From Bacillus massiliglaciei (lineage in GTDB: Bacteria; Bacillota; Bacilli; Bacillales; DSM-1321), in contig NZ_LT622357.1 in the NCBI RefSeq assembly GCF_900098925.1, forward strand, positions 210,170 through 274,169: a stretch of DNA of 64,000 nt, written 5' to 3'. Positions 8,658 through 16,977 of this stretch are shown piece after piece. Positions within the stretch are counted from its first letter, which is position 1. The number at the start of each line of letters is the position of its first letter. Under the pieces are notes generated by a model. The model saw nothing but the letters and a program-made list of their open reading frames with translations, was not told where the DNA came from and ran no database searches. The position numbers and the translations under genes are program-made.

Positions 8658-8694
8658 AGGCCGGCTCAAGCAGCCTTTCAAGCTGAGCCGGCCT
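8658..8694 (-). other. GC-rich hairpin between mreB and mreC
   Basis: A perfect 11-bp stem (AGGCCGGCTCA with TGAGCCGGCCT) and 15-base loop lies in the 93-base mreB-mreC gap. No T-run follows on the minus strand, so it is not a canonical terminator. It may stabilise or process the mRNA, or reduce read-through. Confidence 0.6.
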
Positions 8695-8704
8695 ATCAGC
8701 AACC

Positions 8705-9724
8705 TTAACGGGAATCTTTAGTTTTTGTCTTGAACAGATTAATATGTTCAAGCGCTTTTCCGGTTCCGATGGCCACACAGTCCAAAGGATTGTCCGCAAT
8801 CCATACCGGCATCTGTGTTTCTTCGCTGATGACTTTATCCAGGTTGCGAAGAAGAGCACCGCCGCCAGTCAGGACAATTCCCCGGTCCATGATATCTGCA
8901 CCAAGTTCAGGAGGCGTTTTTTCCAGTGTGTTCTTCACAGAATCTACAATGGCTGACACTGTATCATGAAGCGCCTTGGAAATCTCATCTGGTGTAATCT
9001 CGATTGTTTTTGGAAGACCAGTCAAAAGGTCGCGTCCCCGGATTTCCATATTTGGAATGTCTTCCGTATCTCCGGCTGAACCAATTTCCATCTTAATGGC
9101 CTCTGCCGTACGTTCCCCGATCATAAGGTTATAATTCTTACGGATATACGTGATGATCGCTTCATCCATTTCATCACCGGCAATCCGGATAGACTGGCTG
9201 GTTACGATTCCGCCAAGCGAAATAATCGCCACTTCAGTCGTTCCTCCGCCGATATCCACAACCATGCTTCCAGTCGGTTCCCATACTGGAAGATCCGCAC
9301 CAATGGCTGCCGCAAAAGGCTCTTCAATCGGATAAGCATCACGGGCGCCGGCCTGTCTGGCAGCATCGATAACAGCACGCTGTTCAACAGCAGTAATGCC
9401 TGACGGTACACAGATCATAACATTCGGCTTGCTGCCAAAAACGCCCTTTTTCTGTGCTTCGTTCATATAATATTTGAGCATTGTGGATGTAGTTTCATGG
9501 TCAGCGATTACGCCGTCTTTCATCGGGCGAAGTGCCACGACATTTCCCGGTGTCCGTCCAATCATATTCTTTGCATCGTTGCCGACTGCAACAATCTGTT
9601 TCGTATCCGTCTGAACAGCTACAACCGATGGTTCGCGCACTGCTACGCCTTTTCCTTTTACATAGACCAGCGTATTGGCTGTTCCTAAGTCAATTCCAAT
9701 ATCTCTTGCACCAATTCCAAACAT
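8705..9724 (-). CDS. mreB: Rod shape-determining actin-like protein MreB
   Basis: MreB forms membrane-associated actin-like filaments that direct lateral wall synthesis. The 339-residue product begins [20 protein letters not shown] (phosphate-1 loop and membrane-binding end). Phosphate-2 [13 protein letters not shown] is around residue 165 and the adenosine motif VLTGGGALL around 287. It is the first gene of mreBCD and lies 140 bases downstream of radC. Normal length and all nucleotide-binding motifs intact. Confidence 0.97.
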   Translation of the reverse strand: MFGIGARDIGIDLGTANTLVYVKGKGVAVREPSVVAVQTDTKQIVAVGNDAKNMIGRTPGNVVALRPMKDGVIADHETTSTMLKYYMNEAQKKGVFGSKPNVMICVPSGITAVEQRAVIDAARQAGARDAYPIEEPFAAAIGADLPVWEPTGSMVVDIGGGTTEVAIISLGGIVTSQSIRIAGDEMDEAIITYIRKNYNLMIGERTAEAIKMEIGSAGDTEDIPNMEIRGRDLLTGLPKTIEITPDEISKALHDTVSAIVDSVKNTLEKTPPELGADIMDRGIVLTGGGALLRNLDKVISEETQMPVWIADNPLDCVAIGTGKALEHINLFKTKTKDSR

Positions 9725-9864
9725 TCTGGTATCTCCCTTTCGTAAACAATCTGCTTTATCATATCAATTTTGTTATTTTTTGACAGAATATGCCATTGAA
9801 AAAGTTTCCTCTTTTAAAAAACCATAAACAATATTATAGCTCATCAAGAAACATTTTAATAGTG

Positions 9865-10539
9865 TCATAAATAACCTTTTTCCTTCAGGCTGACGTATTT
9901 GTGCTCACCGATAATAATATGGTCTAAAACCTCAATCCCAATCAGTTTACCACATTCGACCAGTCTTTTGGTCACTTCAATATCTTCTCTGCTTGGCGAG
10001 GGGTCGCCCGAGGGGTGATTATGAAGACAAATGATAGAGGCCGCCGACCGGCGGAAGGCTTCTTTGAAAACCTCTCTGGGGTGTACGATAGAAGCATTCA
10101 GGCTTCCTATAAAAACCGTACGTTTGTGAAGGACTTGATTTTTCGTGTTTAGATACAGACAGACGAAATGCTCTTGAGTCAGGAACCGCATTTCTTCCAT
10201 ACAATAGTTGGCTCCGTCTTCCGGTGAGCGGATCACATAGCGATCCTGATGAAGAAGCTTGTTAATTCTGCGGCCCAGCTCGACGGAAGCCAGAATCTGA
10301 ATAGCTTTTGCCTCACCGATTCCTTTAATCTGGGTCATTTCCTCTATGGATGCATCCTTCAGCAGGCGGAGCCCGTCAAACGTCTGAATCAGTCTGTTTG
10401 ACAGCTGCAGAACCGATTCTTCCTTCGATCCTGTCCTCAGCAGCAAGGCAATCAGTTCTTGATTGGACAGGCTTTCAGCCCCCTCCTGGATAAAGCGCTC
10501 TCTCGGCCTTTCTTCTTTTGGAAAATCCCTAATCAGCAT
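9865..10539 (-). CDS. radC: RadC family JAB-domain protein
   Basis: A RadC/DUF2466 protein. A helix-hairpin-helix segment (IKGIGEAKAIQILA, about 70-84) is followed by a JAB1/MPN metalloprotease-like domain with the HNHPSGDPSPSREDIEVT signature carrying the zinc-binding histidines and aspartate. The cellular role of the family is unclear: the old DNA-repair assignment is weak, although the fold suggests a metal-dependent hydrolase. 224 residues. The gene sits between maf and mreB as in other bacilli. Confidence 0.93.
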   Translation of the reverse strand: MLIRDFPKEERPRERFIQEGAESLSNQELIALLLRTGSKEESVLQLSNRLIQTFDGLRLLKDASIEEMTQIKGIGEAKAIQILASVELGRRINKLLHQDRYVIRSPEDGANYCMEEMRFLTQEHFVCLYLNTKNQVLHKRTVFIGSLNASIVHPREVFKEAFRRSAASIICLHNHPSGDPSPSREDIEVTKRLVECGKLIGIEVLDHIIIGEHKYVSLKEKGYL

Positions 10540-10591
10540 ACATTCCCATCCTTCCTCTTTTCATGAGGAAATGCCAGCTGCAGATCAGCCT

Positions 10592-11158
10592 TTAACAGCC
10601 GGCATGCATGGACTTCAATTCACGGGAAAGTCGTGCGACCGGCAGGCCGACCACGGTGTAATAATCGCCATCCAATTTTTTGACGAGCAATGAACCATAC
10701 CCTTGTATACCATAGCTGCCAGCTTTATCAAACGGTTCACCACTGTCCAGATAACGGTCAATTTCAGCTTCTGACAGTTCCCAAAAAGTCACTTTCGTTT
10801 TTTCGGCAAAAACTTTTTCGCGGCTTCCCTGGACAATCGCTGCGCCTGTACAGACATAATGGTCACGCCCGGACAGAGAAAGAAGCATTCGCTTTGCATC
10901 TCCGCGATCTGCCGGTTTGCCCAAAATTTCACCATCCAGTACAACAACCGTGTCAGAGCCGATTACATAGTTTGATTCATGTGACAGAGCCACAGCCTTC
11001 GCTTTCCGAAGGGCCAATTCCTGCACGACCTGTTCGGCAGGTGTGCCTGGTTCAAAATCCTCGCTGACATCCGCAGGAACTGCCTCAAACGGGATTTGAA
11101 GAAGGCGAATCAGTTCTTTTCTTCTTGGTGATGAAGAAGCTAAAATCAATGGCTGCAT
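10592..11158 (-). CDS. maf: Maf family nucleotide pyrophosphatase
   Basis: Maf proteins hydrolyse dTTP, UTP and modified nucleotides. In Bacillus, Maf also affects septum formation. The 188-residue product begins MQPLILASSSPRRKELI, the signature SSSPRR loop; VIGSDTVVVLDGEILGKP carries the second catalytic motif. ATG 11158 was chosen over the in-frame GTG at 11167 because the AAGGTGA site is then correctly spaced. It lies between radC and spoIIB. Confidence 0.95.
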   Translation of the reverse strand: MQPLILASSSPRRKELIRLLQIPFEAVPADVSEDFEPGTPAEQVVQELALRKAKAVALSHESNYVIGSDTVVVLDGEILGKPADRGDAKRMLLSLSGRDHYVCTGAAIVQGSREKVFAEKTKVTFWELSEAEIDRYLDSGEPFDKAGSYGIQGYGSLLVKKLDGDYYTVVGLPVARLSRELKSMHAGC

Positions 11159-11278
11159 ATTGTTCACCTTTCCTTAGGGAGATACAAGTATATCCTATCA
11201 AATAAGATTCTCATTCACAAATATTGTTTACAAAAATCGACGGGGAGCAACAGATTAAGAAAAAGCTCGCACAAAATA

Positions 11279-11322
11279 AAAACCATCACATTTCCCGCGG
11301 TGAATGAAAGGTGATGGTTTTC
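11279..11322 (-). terminator. Terminator after spoIIB / candidate RNA B
   Basis: AAAACCATCAC pairs with GTGATGGTTTT around an 18-base loop containing CCGCGGG. A T-rich tract follows on the minus strand. Confidence 0.75.
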
Positions 11323-11420
11323 GCTTATGCTCATGAACTTCTGTTTGTCGGCGCTTCCCGGTTATTTCTTCGCTACCATTGCTGGATTTCGCCGCATATC
11401 CCTATACTATTTCCCGGAAA
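11283..11420 (-). ncRNA. Candidate structured RNA B, downstream of spoIIB
   Basis: After the spoIIB stop the minus strand can form a CGGCG/CGCCG helix (11390-11394 with 11349-11353) around a CCA/TGG hairpin. An outer GATTTTC/GAAGTTC pairing may also form. The conserved tail GAAGTTCATGAGCATAAGC follows and then a terminator (11 bp, AAAACCATCAC with GTGATGGTTTT). Tail and terminator placement match candidate RNA A after minD. Function unknown. Confidence 0.35.
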
Positions 11421-11425
11421 ATCTT

Positions 11426-12370
11426 TTATTTTCCTAATGTCTGGTACTGTTTTAAATAGAGTAATAAATTCCCCTGCGCTTCCAGTAATTCTGCCTCACT
11501 GTCTGAAGAACTGAGCTCAGCTGCTGCGGTAAGCTCCTTCTTCATCCCATCCGCTCCCTTCGGAAGATTCTTCGTTTCGACAGAATCAATCGCTTTTTTA
11601 GCGGTTTCGATATCAGCCTCTGCTTTCTCTCCCCTCAGTCCTGACGCCGAGATTTCAGCAAGCTGATGAAAGGCCGTGTCCAGCTTAGCCATCTCTTTTT
11701 GCTGGGCTTCATTCAGGGAACCGCCGGTTTTGAAGTCCAGTTCCTTCCAATACACATCAGCCCCTTTCGCCTTTTCTACCTGGGCTAACGCTTTACTCGC
11801 CTCCAGATCTTCCGCTGCTCCTATAAAGAGATAATAGCTGTCCTCCGCTTTAAACACTTCAGCCGGCAAATCCAATGCCCTGACACTTTCCTGAATTTCA
11901 GCAGCTGCTGCTTCACTGCTGAAAACCCCGCCTTGTACTAAAAATGCCTTTAAGCCGCCCTCCGCAGTTCCCGCTGGTTTTTCTTCCTGGCTCCCCTCAT
12001 TAACTGCAGGCACTGTAACCGCCGCCGGGACGTTTTTTGTCTGCTCTTTCGTGACCATTTTAATCGCAAAAAGACCGGCACCCGTTCCTAAAACAATGGC
12101 ACACAGAATCGCCATGACCGGTTTTTTCAGTTTCTGGAACCTGCTTCCGTTCAATGTAAAAATCCCAATGCCCGCTTTCTTCTTTTTCGGGGCCGGGACA
12201 GGCAAAAGCACCGGATCATATTCCTGTTTTGCTGTGTCAGGCAGGATCCATTCAAAACTTTCCTCTTCCTTGCCGGCCGGCTCCTGTTTTGGTTGATTGA
12301 TGGGTTCGCTCTTTTTCTGGACGCCATTTATTTTAATGGTCATTCCCTTTTTTAAAGCAGGCTTGTCCAA
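11426..12370 (-). CDS. spoIIB: Stage II sporulation protein B (SPOR-domain protein)
   Basis: SpoIIB localises to the sporulation septum and helps engulfment proteins assemble. The 314-residue product has a charged cytoplasmic N-terminus rich in lysine, a single membrane helix at about 88-107 (KPVMAILCAIVLGTGAGLFA), then a SPOR-like peptidoglycan-binding domain (KAFLVQGGVFSSEAAAAEIQ, about 143 onward) and a helical tail. Primary sequence is divergent; the assignment rests on this topology plus the comC-spoIIB-maf order. Confidence 0.88.
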   Translation of the reverse strand: MDKPALKKGMTIKINGVQKKSEPINQPKQEPAGKEEESFEWILPDTAKQEYDPVLLPVPAPKKKKAGIGIFTLNGSRFQKLKKPVMAILCAIVLGTGAGLFAIKMVTKEQTKNVPAAVTVPAVNEGSQEEKPAGTAEGGLKAFLVQGGVFSSEAAAAEIQESVRALDLPAEVFKAEDSYYLFIGAAEDLEASKALAQVEKAKGADVYWKELDFKTGGSLNEAQQKEMAKLDTAFHQLAEISASGLRGEKAEADIETAKKAIDSVETKNLPKGADGMKKELTAAAELSSSDSEAELLEAQGNLLLYLKQYQTLGK

Positions 12371-12420
12371 CTCTCTCCCTCCTTCTCTTTCTCGTAATTT
12401 TTCTCATCCTATCATAATGA

Positions 12421-12460
12421 AAAAGAAAAAGAACAAGACTTTTGTCGTCTTGTTCTCAAT
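12421..12460 (-). terminator. Terminator after comC
   Basis: On the minus strand AGAACAAGAC, a 7-base loop, GTCTTGTTCT, then TTTTCTTTTT. It lies about 100 bases beyond the comC stop and isolates it from spoIIB. Confidence 0.85.
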
Positions 12461-12561
12461 AGCTTTCGTCATATTATACGTTCCTATAAAAAAGGTCCGA
12501 ACGATGGCTGTTTTCCCGGCAAAAAATCCGAGGGATTCCCTGCTTTCTAGTAAATTGTCTG

Positions 12562-13311
12562 CTAGTTAGTTAGAAAAGCAAGATACCATTCTAATAGATC
12601 CTGTCCCCAAAAAAGAGCTGTCAGCGTGCCAAGCACAATAAACGGGCCAAACGGAATCAAACTTTTCTGCGGTATTTTGCCGGCGGCCATTCCGAGGAGA
12701 CCGAAGAATGCTCCATAAAAAATAGATAACACAAGAGCAAGCAGGACTGTCTGAGTTCCAAGGGCGAAACCTAACACACCAAACAGCTTGATATCACCGC
12801 CGCCCATGCCGCCTTTGCTGATAATGCCAATTAAAAGCAGGATACCGAAACCAGCCGTTAGTCCTAATAAAGGGTCCCACCAGGGATCAAGCGGCAGTAT
12901 TGCATGCAGCACTAAAAATAGCGCCATAAAAAACAGAAGAATGGTATCTGGTATAAGCATATACACGATATCTGTAACAAAAATGATCATCAACAGAGAA
13001 ATAAGGGTCCAGACCGTCCATAATTCGCTTGTCCACCCAAGTAAAAGCGGGGCAGCAGCAAACAGAATGCCTGTCGCAAGTTCAATAAGAGGGTAGATGG
13101 GGGAAATCGGCTTCCTGCATCCCCGGCATTTACCTGCCTGAAAGAGGAAAGAAGCAACGGGTATTAACTCGAGAGGTGTAAGAGTCTTGTGGCAGTTCGG
13201 GCATGCGGACCGGCGATTCGCGAACGGCTTCTGTGCTGGAACACTCAAGGCGACAACATTGTAGAAGGAACCCAATAGCAGGCCAATTAGGAAGAGTAAG
13301 AGAATTGCCAT
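12562..13311 (-). CDS. comC: Prepilin peptidase ComC (A24 family)
   Basis: ComC cleaves and N-methylates the pseudopilins (ComGC-type) of the DNA-uptake machine. The 249-residue polytopic protein has the zinc-binding pairs CPNC (37-40) and CRGC (62-65) in the first cytoplasmic loop, and the two catalytic aspartates in FVTDIVYMLIPD and GGGDIKLFG. The ribosome site is weak. The gene is flanked by terminators, so it is probably expressed alone; in B. subtilis the gene is under ComK, but I could not pick out a convincing ComK box by eye. Confidence 0.94.
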   Translation of the reverse strand: MAILLLFLIGLLLGSFYNVVALSVPAQKPFANRRSACPNCHKTLTPLELIPVASFLFQAGKCRGCRKPISPIYPLIELATGILFAAAPLLLGWTSELWTVWTLISLLMIIFVTDIVYMLIPDTILLFFMALFLVLHAILPLDPWWDPLLGLTAGFGILLLIGIISKGGMGGGDIKLFGVLGFALGTQTVLLALVLSIFYGAFFGLLGMAAGKIPQKSLIPFGPFIVLGTLTALFWGQDLLEWYLAFLTN

Positions 13312-13784
13312 TTATTCGCACTGACACTTCTGTGGATGCGATAGATCATGCCATTTTTCCAGATTCCGAATATTCCGATTCAGAGACCCGCATTTCCTAT
13401 CCATCTGTCTTTCTTTCATCCATTTCCCTCCTTCATATTTCTGGTTTCTCTGTTCTCCATATAAAGCCTCTATACTATGTATAGTCGGATAGCAGCCGAA
13501 TAGTACTCCCTTTTACTGTTCGGTTAACAGACTGTCAGGTTCTTCTGCTGACTTTTGACTATTTTTATAAAAGAAATAAAAATAGTCTATTGTACTCAGC
13601 CTATTCCTTATTTTAACAAATCTTCACAAAATAGTCATCTACTACATTCATTAATCCGTTCATATCTATTCGCAGGGAGCTAGATGTCAGGTTCATCCCT
13701 GAAATGGACATCCATGCTGTATAAGTAAAAAAGATATCAAACTTCTCTGGTAGAAATTTGATATCTTCTATGTATCTGCGCCTC
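13312..13784. other. folC-comC intergenic region
   Basis: A 473-base gap. It holds the folC terminator (13727-13766) and an A/T hairpin near 13556-13588 (GACTATTTTTAT pairing with its near complement) that lacks a terminator context. The comC promoter must lie in the remainder. A short minus-strand frame ending near 13613 overlaps the terminator and lacks a ribosome site, so it is not called. Confidence 0.5.
13727..13766 (-). terminator. Terminator after folC
   Basis: AGATATCAAA pairs with TTTGATATCT around a 15-base loop and is followed by TTTTTT on the minus strand, directly after the folC stop. Confidence 0.85.
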
Positions 13785-15086
13785 TTATTTTTGAGCAGCA
13801 AAGAGCGGCCGTACAAGCATCAGAAAGTGAAGAGAACCCGTAATTACCAGAAGGGCATTTTCCTCTTCTGCCGCTTTCAGTCCTTCTCTTATTGCCTGAT
13901 GCCAATCCTTCCAAGCCTGGACTTTATCGGATTGAATTTGATTTAATTCCTCAAGGCTTGCAGCCCTTTCATGCTCAAATTCTGTCAGGATGATGCTTTT
14001 CGCCTCTTTCTCCAGCTGACGGAGCATCGTTTGATAGTCTTTGTCTCTGAAGGCACTGAAAACAAAGACATACTTTTTTCCGGGATAGACATCCTTCAAT
14101 GTCTTAATCAGCACTTCCGTTCCAGCAGGATTATGGGCTCCGTCAAGCAGGACAGCAGGGTGTTCAGAAACCTCTTCAAAGCGGCCTTTCCATCTCGCCA
14201 TTTCCACTCCCTTCTTAATCGCTTCTTCACTGATGGCAAATCCATATTGCTCTCGTATCACACAGGCAGCCGTTACAGCCAGTGCAGCATTATGGATTTG
14301 ATGGGCCCCGAGCATATTAATTCTAAGATTCTCTGCAGAAGTCTTCCCGTATTGATAGGTGAACGTCTGGCTGCCTCCGCTCTGTTTGATATTTTTTACC
14401 ATAAAGTCCCTTCCCATTTCGATACAGGAAGCTGATTCTGTTTTCGCTTTCTCTCTAATCACCTGGGCCGGCTCCTCTTCCGTCACCCCGCTGATAACTG
14501 GGATTTCCTTTTTAATTATCCCGGCTTTTTCAAAGGCGATTTCTGCAAGGGTATCACCTAAAATATTCGTATGCTCAAGTGAAATGGTCGTAATCACAGA
14601 TAATAAGGGCTGAACGACATTTGTCGTATCCAAGCGCCCGCCCAGACCCGTTTCCAGCAGGACAACATCCGGGTTTTGTTCATGGAAATACTGAAATGCC
14701 GCAGCGGTTAAGATTTCAAATTGGGTCGGGCCTTTGCCCTCTTGGTCCATCTCCTCAACAGCCGGCCATATTTTTCGAAAAACCTCGACAAGTTCCCAAT
14801 CCGTGATCATCTCTTCATTGATTTTCAGCTGCTCATTCAGGCGCTCCAGATATGGAGATGTAAAAGAGGCCGTCTTATATCCTGCCTGAATCAGAATTGC
14901 CTTTAAAAATTGGAGGGTCGATCCTTTTCCATTCGAACCTGCAATATGTATGTACTTTTGACCGTGATGCGGATTGCCGAGCTTCTCTAAAAGCAGAGAC
15001 ATCCGTTCAAGACCGAAATTCATGCCTAAGGCCGCCTGCCGATTATGTAAAAAACGTTCAATGTCGCCAATTTGACTAAACATCAT
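13785..15086 (-). CDS. folC: Folylpolyglutamate synthase / dihydrofolate synthase
   Basis: FolC adds glutamate to folates (and often to dihydropteroate), trapping the cofactor in the cell. The 433-residue protein is a Mur-ligase-fold enzyme. Its P-loop GSNGKGST is at residues 50-57, the FTSPYLERLNEQLKIN motif binds folate, VVLLETGLGGRLDTTNV carries the metal glutamate, and VLLDGAHNPAG marks the C-terminal domain. A GGAGGAAAG site precedes two adjacent ATG codons (15086 or 15083). The gene lies downstream of valS, separated by the inserted ATP-grasp pair. Confidence 0.96.
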   Translation of the reverse strand: MMFSQIGDIERFLHNRQAALGMNFGLERMSLLLEKLGNPHHGQKYIHIAGSNGKGSTLQFLKAILIQAGYKTASFTSPYLERLNEQLKINEEMITDWELVEVFRKIWPAVEEMDQEGKGPTQFEILTAAAFQYFHEQNPDVVLLETGLGGRLDTTNVVQPLLSVITTISLEHTNILGDTLAEIAFEKAGIIKKEIPVISGVTEEEPAQVIREKAKTESASCIEMGRDFMVKNIKQSGGSQTFTYQYGKTSAENLRINMLGAHQIHNAALAVTAACVIREQYGFAISEEAIKKGVEMARWKGRFEEVSEHPAVLLDGAHNPAGTEVLIKTLKDVYPGKKYVFVFSAFRDKDYQTMLRQLEKEAKSIILTEFEHERAASLEELNQIQSDKVQAWKDWHQAIREGLKAAEEENALLVITGSLHFLMLVRPLFAAQK

Positions 15087-15178
15087 CTTTCCTCCATCCG
15101 CTTTCCTAGAATATTATAATACGATACAATTATTTTCAGATTAAGACAAGCCGGCTGCATCTTTGCAGTTTTTATATC

Positions 15179-16099
15179 ATGATAGAAAGAAGTGGTTTTT
15201 TGAACAGTCCACATTTAAGCTGCTGGATTATCGTCAATGGGTATTTGCAGCATACTAAGTTTTCTGATTTAGCCCTTTTTATAAAAGAAGCAGCGGTAAG
15301 AAAAGGCTTGAGCGCTGACATTATAAGAAATTCTTCCTTAATGCCCATGATTGAAGATGGCCGGCCTGTATTACGGGGGTCTTTTACCCGCCTTCCTGAT
15401 TTGGTTGTCTTTATGGATAAAGATATTGCCCTTGCTAAGCATTTGGAAATGATGGGTCTTCCTGTATTCAATAAAAGCTCCGTCATTGAAACATGCGACA
15501 GCAAAGCCAAAACCCATCAGGCCCTGGCTGCATGCGGGATTCCGATGCCAAAAACCATTTTTCCCCCTTTCACCTATGAAGGGGTCGGCCGAACCGATTT
15601 ACACCTATTCACAAAAATCGGACAGACGCTCGGCTACCCGCTCGTCGTGAAAGAAGCATATGGCTCCTTTGGACAGCAGGTCTACCTGATTCATTCCGAA
15701 CAAGAATTGCAGGAACGTGTCATGGAGCTCGCACACAAACCATTTATTCTCCAGGAATTTATTGACACAAGCTTCGGCAAAGATATCCGCATCAATGTAG
15801 TCGGAGATCAAGCGGCTGCTGCCATGAAACGCACGTCTGCGAACGATTTTCGTGCCAATATGACGGCCGGCGGAAAGGCAGAGCCCTATACACCGACGCA
15901 GGAGGAAGAAGAACTCGCCATTCGCTCGGCTCAAATCCTTGGAGCAGATTTTGCCGGTGTCGATCTTTTATTCGGTAAAAATGGCCCGCTGCTCTGCGAA
16001 GTGAATTCCAATTCCCACCTTTTGCATTTATACGAATGTACAGGCATCAATGTGGCAGACAAGATGTTCGATTATATCGTAAAGGAGTTTAGGCGATGA
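15179..16099 (+). CDS. RimK-like ATP-grasp ligase, first of an overlapping pair
   Basis: A 306-residue ATP-grasp protein of the RimK/glutathione-synthetase type, which joins a carboxylate to an amine through an acyl-phosphate. Visible elements are the preATP-grasp part, the nucleotide loop YPLVVKEAYGSFGQQVYLI, the hinge FILQEFIDTSFGKDIRINVV and the metal-binding end LLCEVNSNSHLLHLYECTGI. The substrate cannot be read from sequence; alpha-amino acid addition to a peptide or protein is the family norm. The ATG at 15179 lacks a clear ribosome site; a TTG at 15199 preceded by AAGAAGTGG is an alternative. The stop overlaps the next gene (ATGA). Plus strand, against its neighbours folC and valS. Confidence 0.8.
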   Translation: MIERSGFLNSPHLSCWIIVNGYLQHTKFSDLALFIKEAAVRKGLSADIIRNSSLMPMIEDGRPVLRGSFTRLPDLVVFMDKDIALAKHLEMMGLPVFNKSSVIETCDSKAKTHQALAACGIPMPKTIFPPFTYEGVGRTDLHLFTKIGQTLGYPLVVKEAYGSFGQQVYLIHSEQELQERVMELAHKPFILQEFIDTSFGKDIRINVVGDQAAAAMKRTSANDFRANMTAGGKAEPYTPTQEEEELAIRSAQILGADFAGVDLLFGKNGPLLCEVNSNSHLLHLYECTGINVADKMFDYIVKEFRR

Positions 16100-16953
16100 C
16101 TCTTACCGGATGGCTCATTTACCATAAAAACGATGCAGAGAAAAATAAAAGCTATATCCAGTGGATGCTTGAAGAAGCAAATGATCTTGGCATGGAAGTG
16201 CACCTTCTGTTCCGTGAAGACATCCAGGCGGGGCATGACAGGAACGGACTGAAGGTGATGCATCAGAAGCAGGCTGCTGAATGGCCGGACTTTGCGATTG
16301 TCCGCTGCATCGATCCCCTCTTCACACGCCAGCTGGAGCTTCTCGGCATCGACTGCTATAATTCTTCCTTCGTATCCGAAATGGCCAATCATAAAGCCCG
16401 GATGCATCAATATTTAAACACCTATTCGATTCCAATGATCGACACCCTGTATTGCGCGGGACATCCGTCCAAGGAGTCCGTTCCATACCGTTTCCCTTAC
16501 ATCGTGAAAGAAGTCCATGGGCGCGGGGGCCGCAATGTCTATATGATTCAAAAGGAAACAGAACTGGCAGCTCTTCCCGAAGGGCGGGACTGGCTGATTC
16601 AAAAGCCGGCTGTCACCGGACGGGATATCCGGGTTTTTGTCGTCGGCGGAGAAATCATAGCTGCCGTATTACGCGAATCTTCCAGTGATTTCAAAGCGAA
16701 TTTCACTTTGGGCGGATCCGCTTCCCTCTATGCCTTATCAGAGGAAGAAACAGCCCTTGTCCGTAAAATCATCGGCGCTTTTGATCAGCTTGGGATGGTT
16801 GGAATCGATTTCCTCTTTGCGGAGGACGGATCCCTTCTGTTCAACGAAATGGAGGATGTTGTCGGCAGCCGTACCTTAAGTTCCCTGACCGATCTCAATA
16901 TTGTCAGAAAGTATCTGCAGTTTATTAAAAGCAGACACAGCAAAAAAGGATGA
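16096..16953 (+). CDS. RimK-like ATP-grasp ligase, second of an overlapping pair
   Basis: A 285-residue paralogue of the preceding gene. It shows YIVKEVHGRGGRNVYMI for the ATP loop, WLIQKPAVTGRDIRVFVVGG for the hinge and FLFAEDGSLLFNEMEDVVGS for the metal site, where the usual Asn-x-Asn of the family (kept as EVNSN in the first gene) reads EMEDV. A good AAAGGAG site lies 8 bases before the ATG, inside the end of gene one. The coupled pair may act on one substrate in turn or as a hetero-oligomer; this is inference. The stop codon lies inside the shared terminator stem. Confidence 0.8.
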   Translation: MTLTGWLIYHKNDAEKNKSYIQWMLEEANDLGMEVHLLFREDIQAGHDRNGLKVMHQKQAAEWPDFAIVRCIDPLFTRQLELLGIDCYNSSFVSEMANHKARMHQYLNTYSIPMIDTLYCAGHPSKESVPYRFPYIVKEVHGRGGRNVYMIQKETELAALPEGRDWLIQKPAVTGRDIRVFVVGGEIIAAVLRESSSDFKANFTLGGSASLYALSEEETALVRKIIGAFDQLGMVGIDFLFAEDGSLLFNEMEDVVGSRTLSSLTDLNIVRKYLQFIKSRHSKKG

Positions 16954-16976
16954 ACCGAATCGGCCCATCCTTTTTT
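16942..16976. terminator. Bidirectional terminator between the ATP-grasp pair and valS
   Basis: AAAAAAGGATG pairs with CATCCTTTTTT around a 13-base loop. It serves the plus-strand pair and the converging valS; the left arm includes the TGA stop of the second ATP-grasp gene. Confidence 0.88.
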
Positions 16977-16977
16977 A

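Noticed and set aside
13613-13816. Short minus-strand frame downstream of folC
   Set aside because: It starts inside folC, runs through the folC terminator and lacks a ribosome site of its own.
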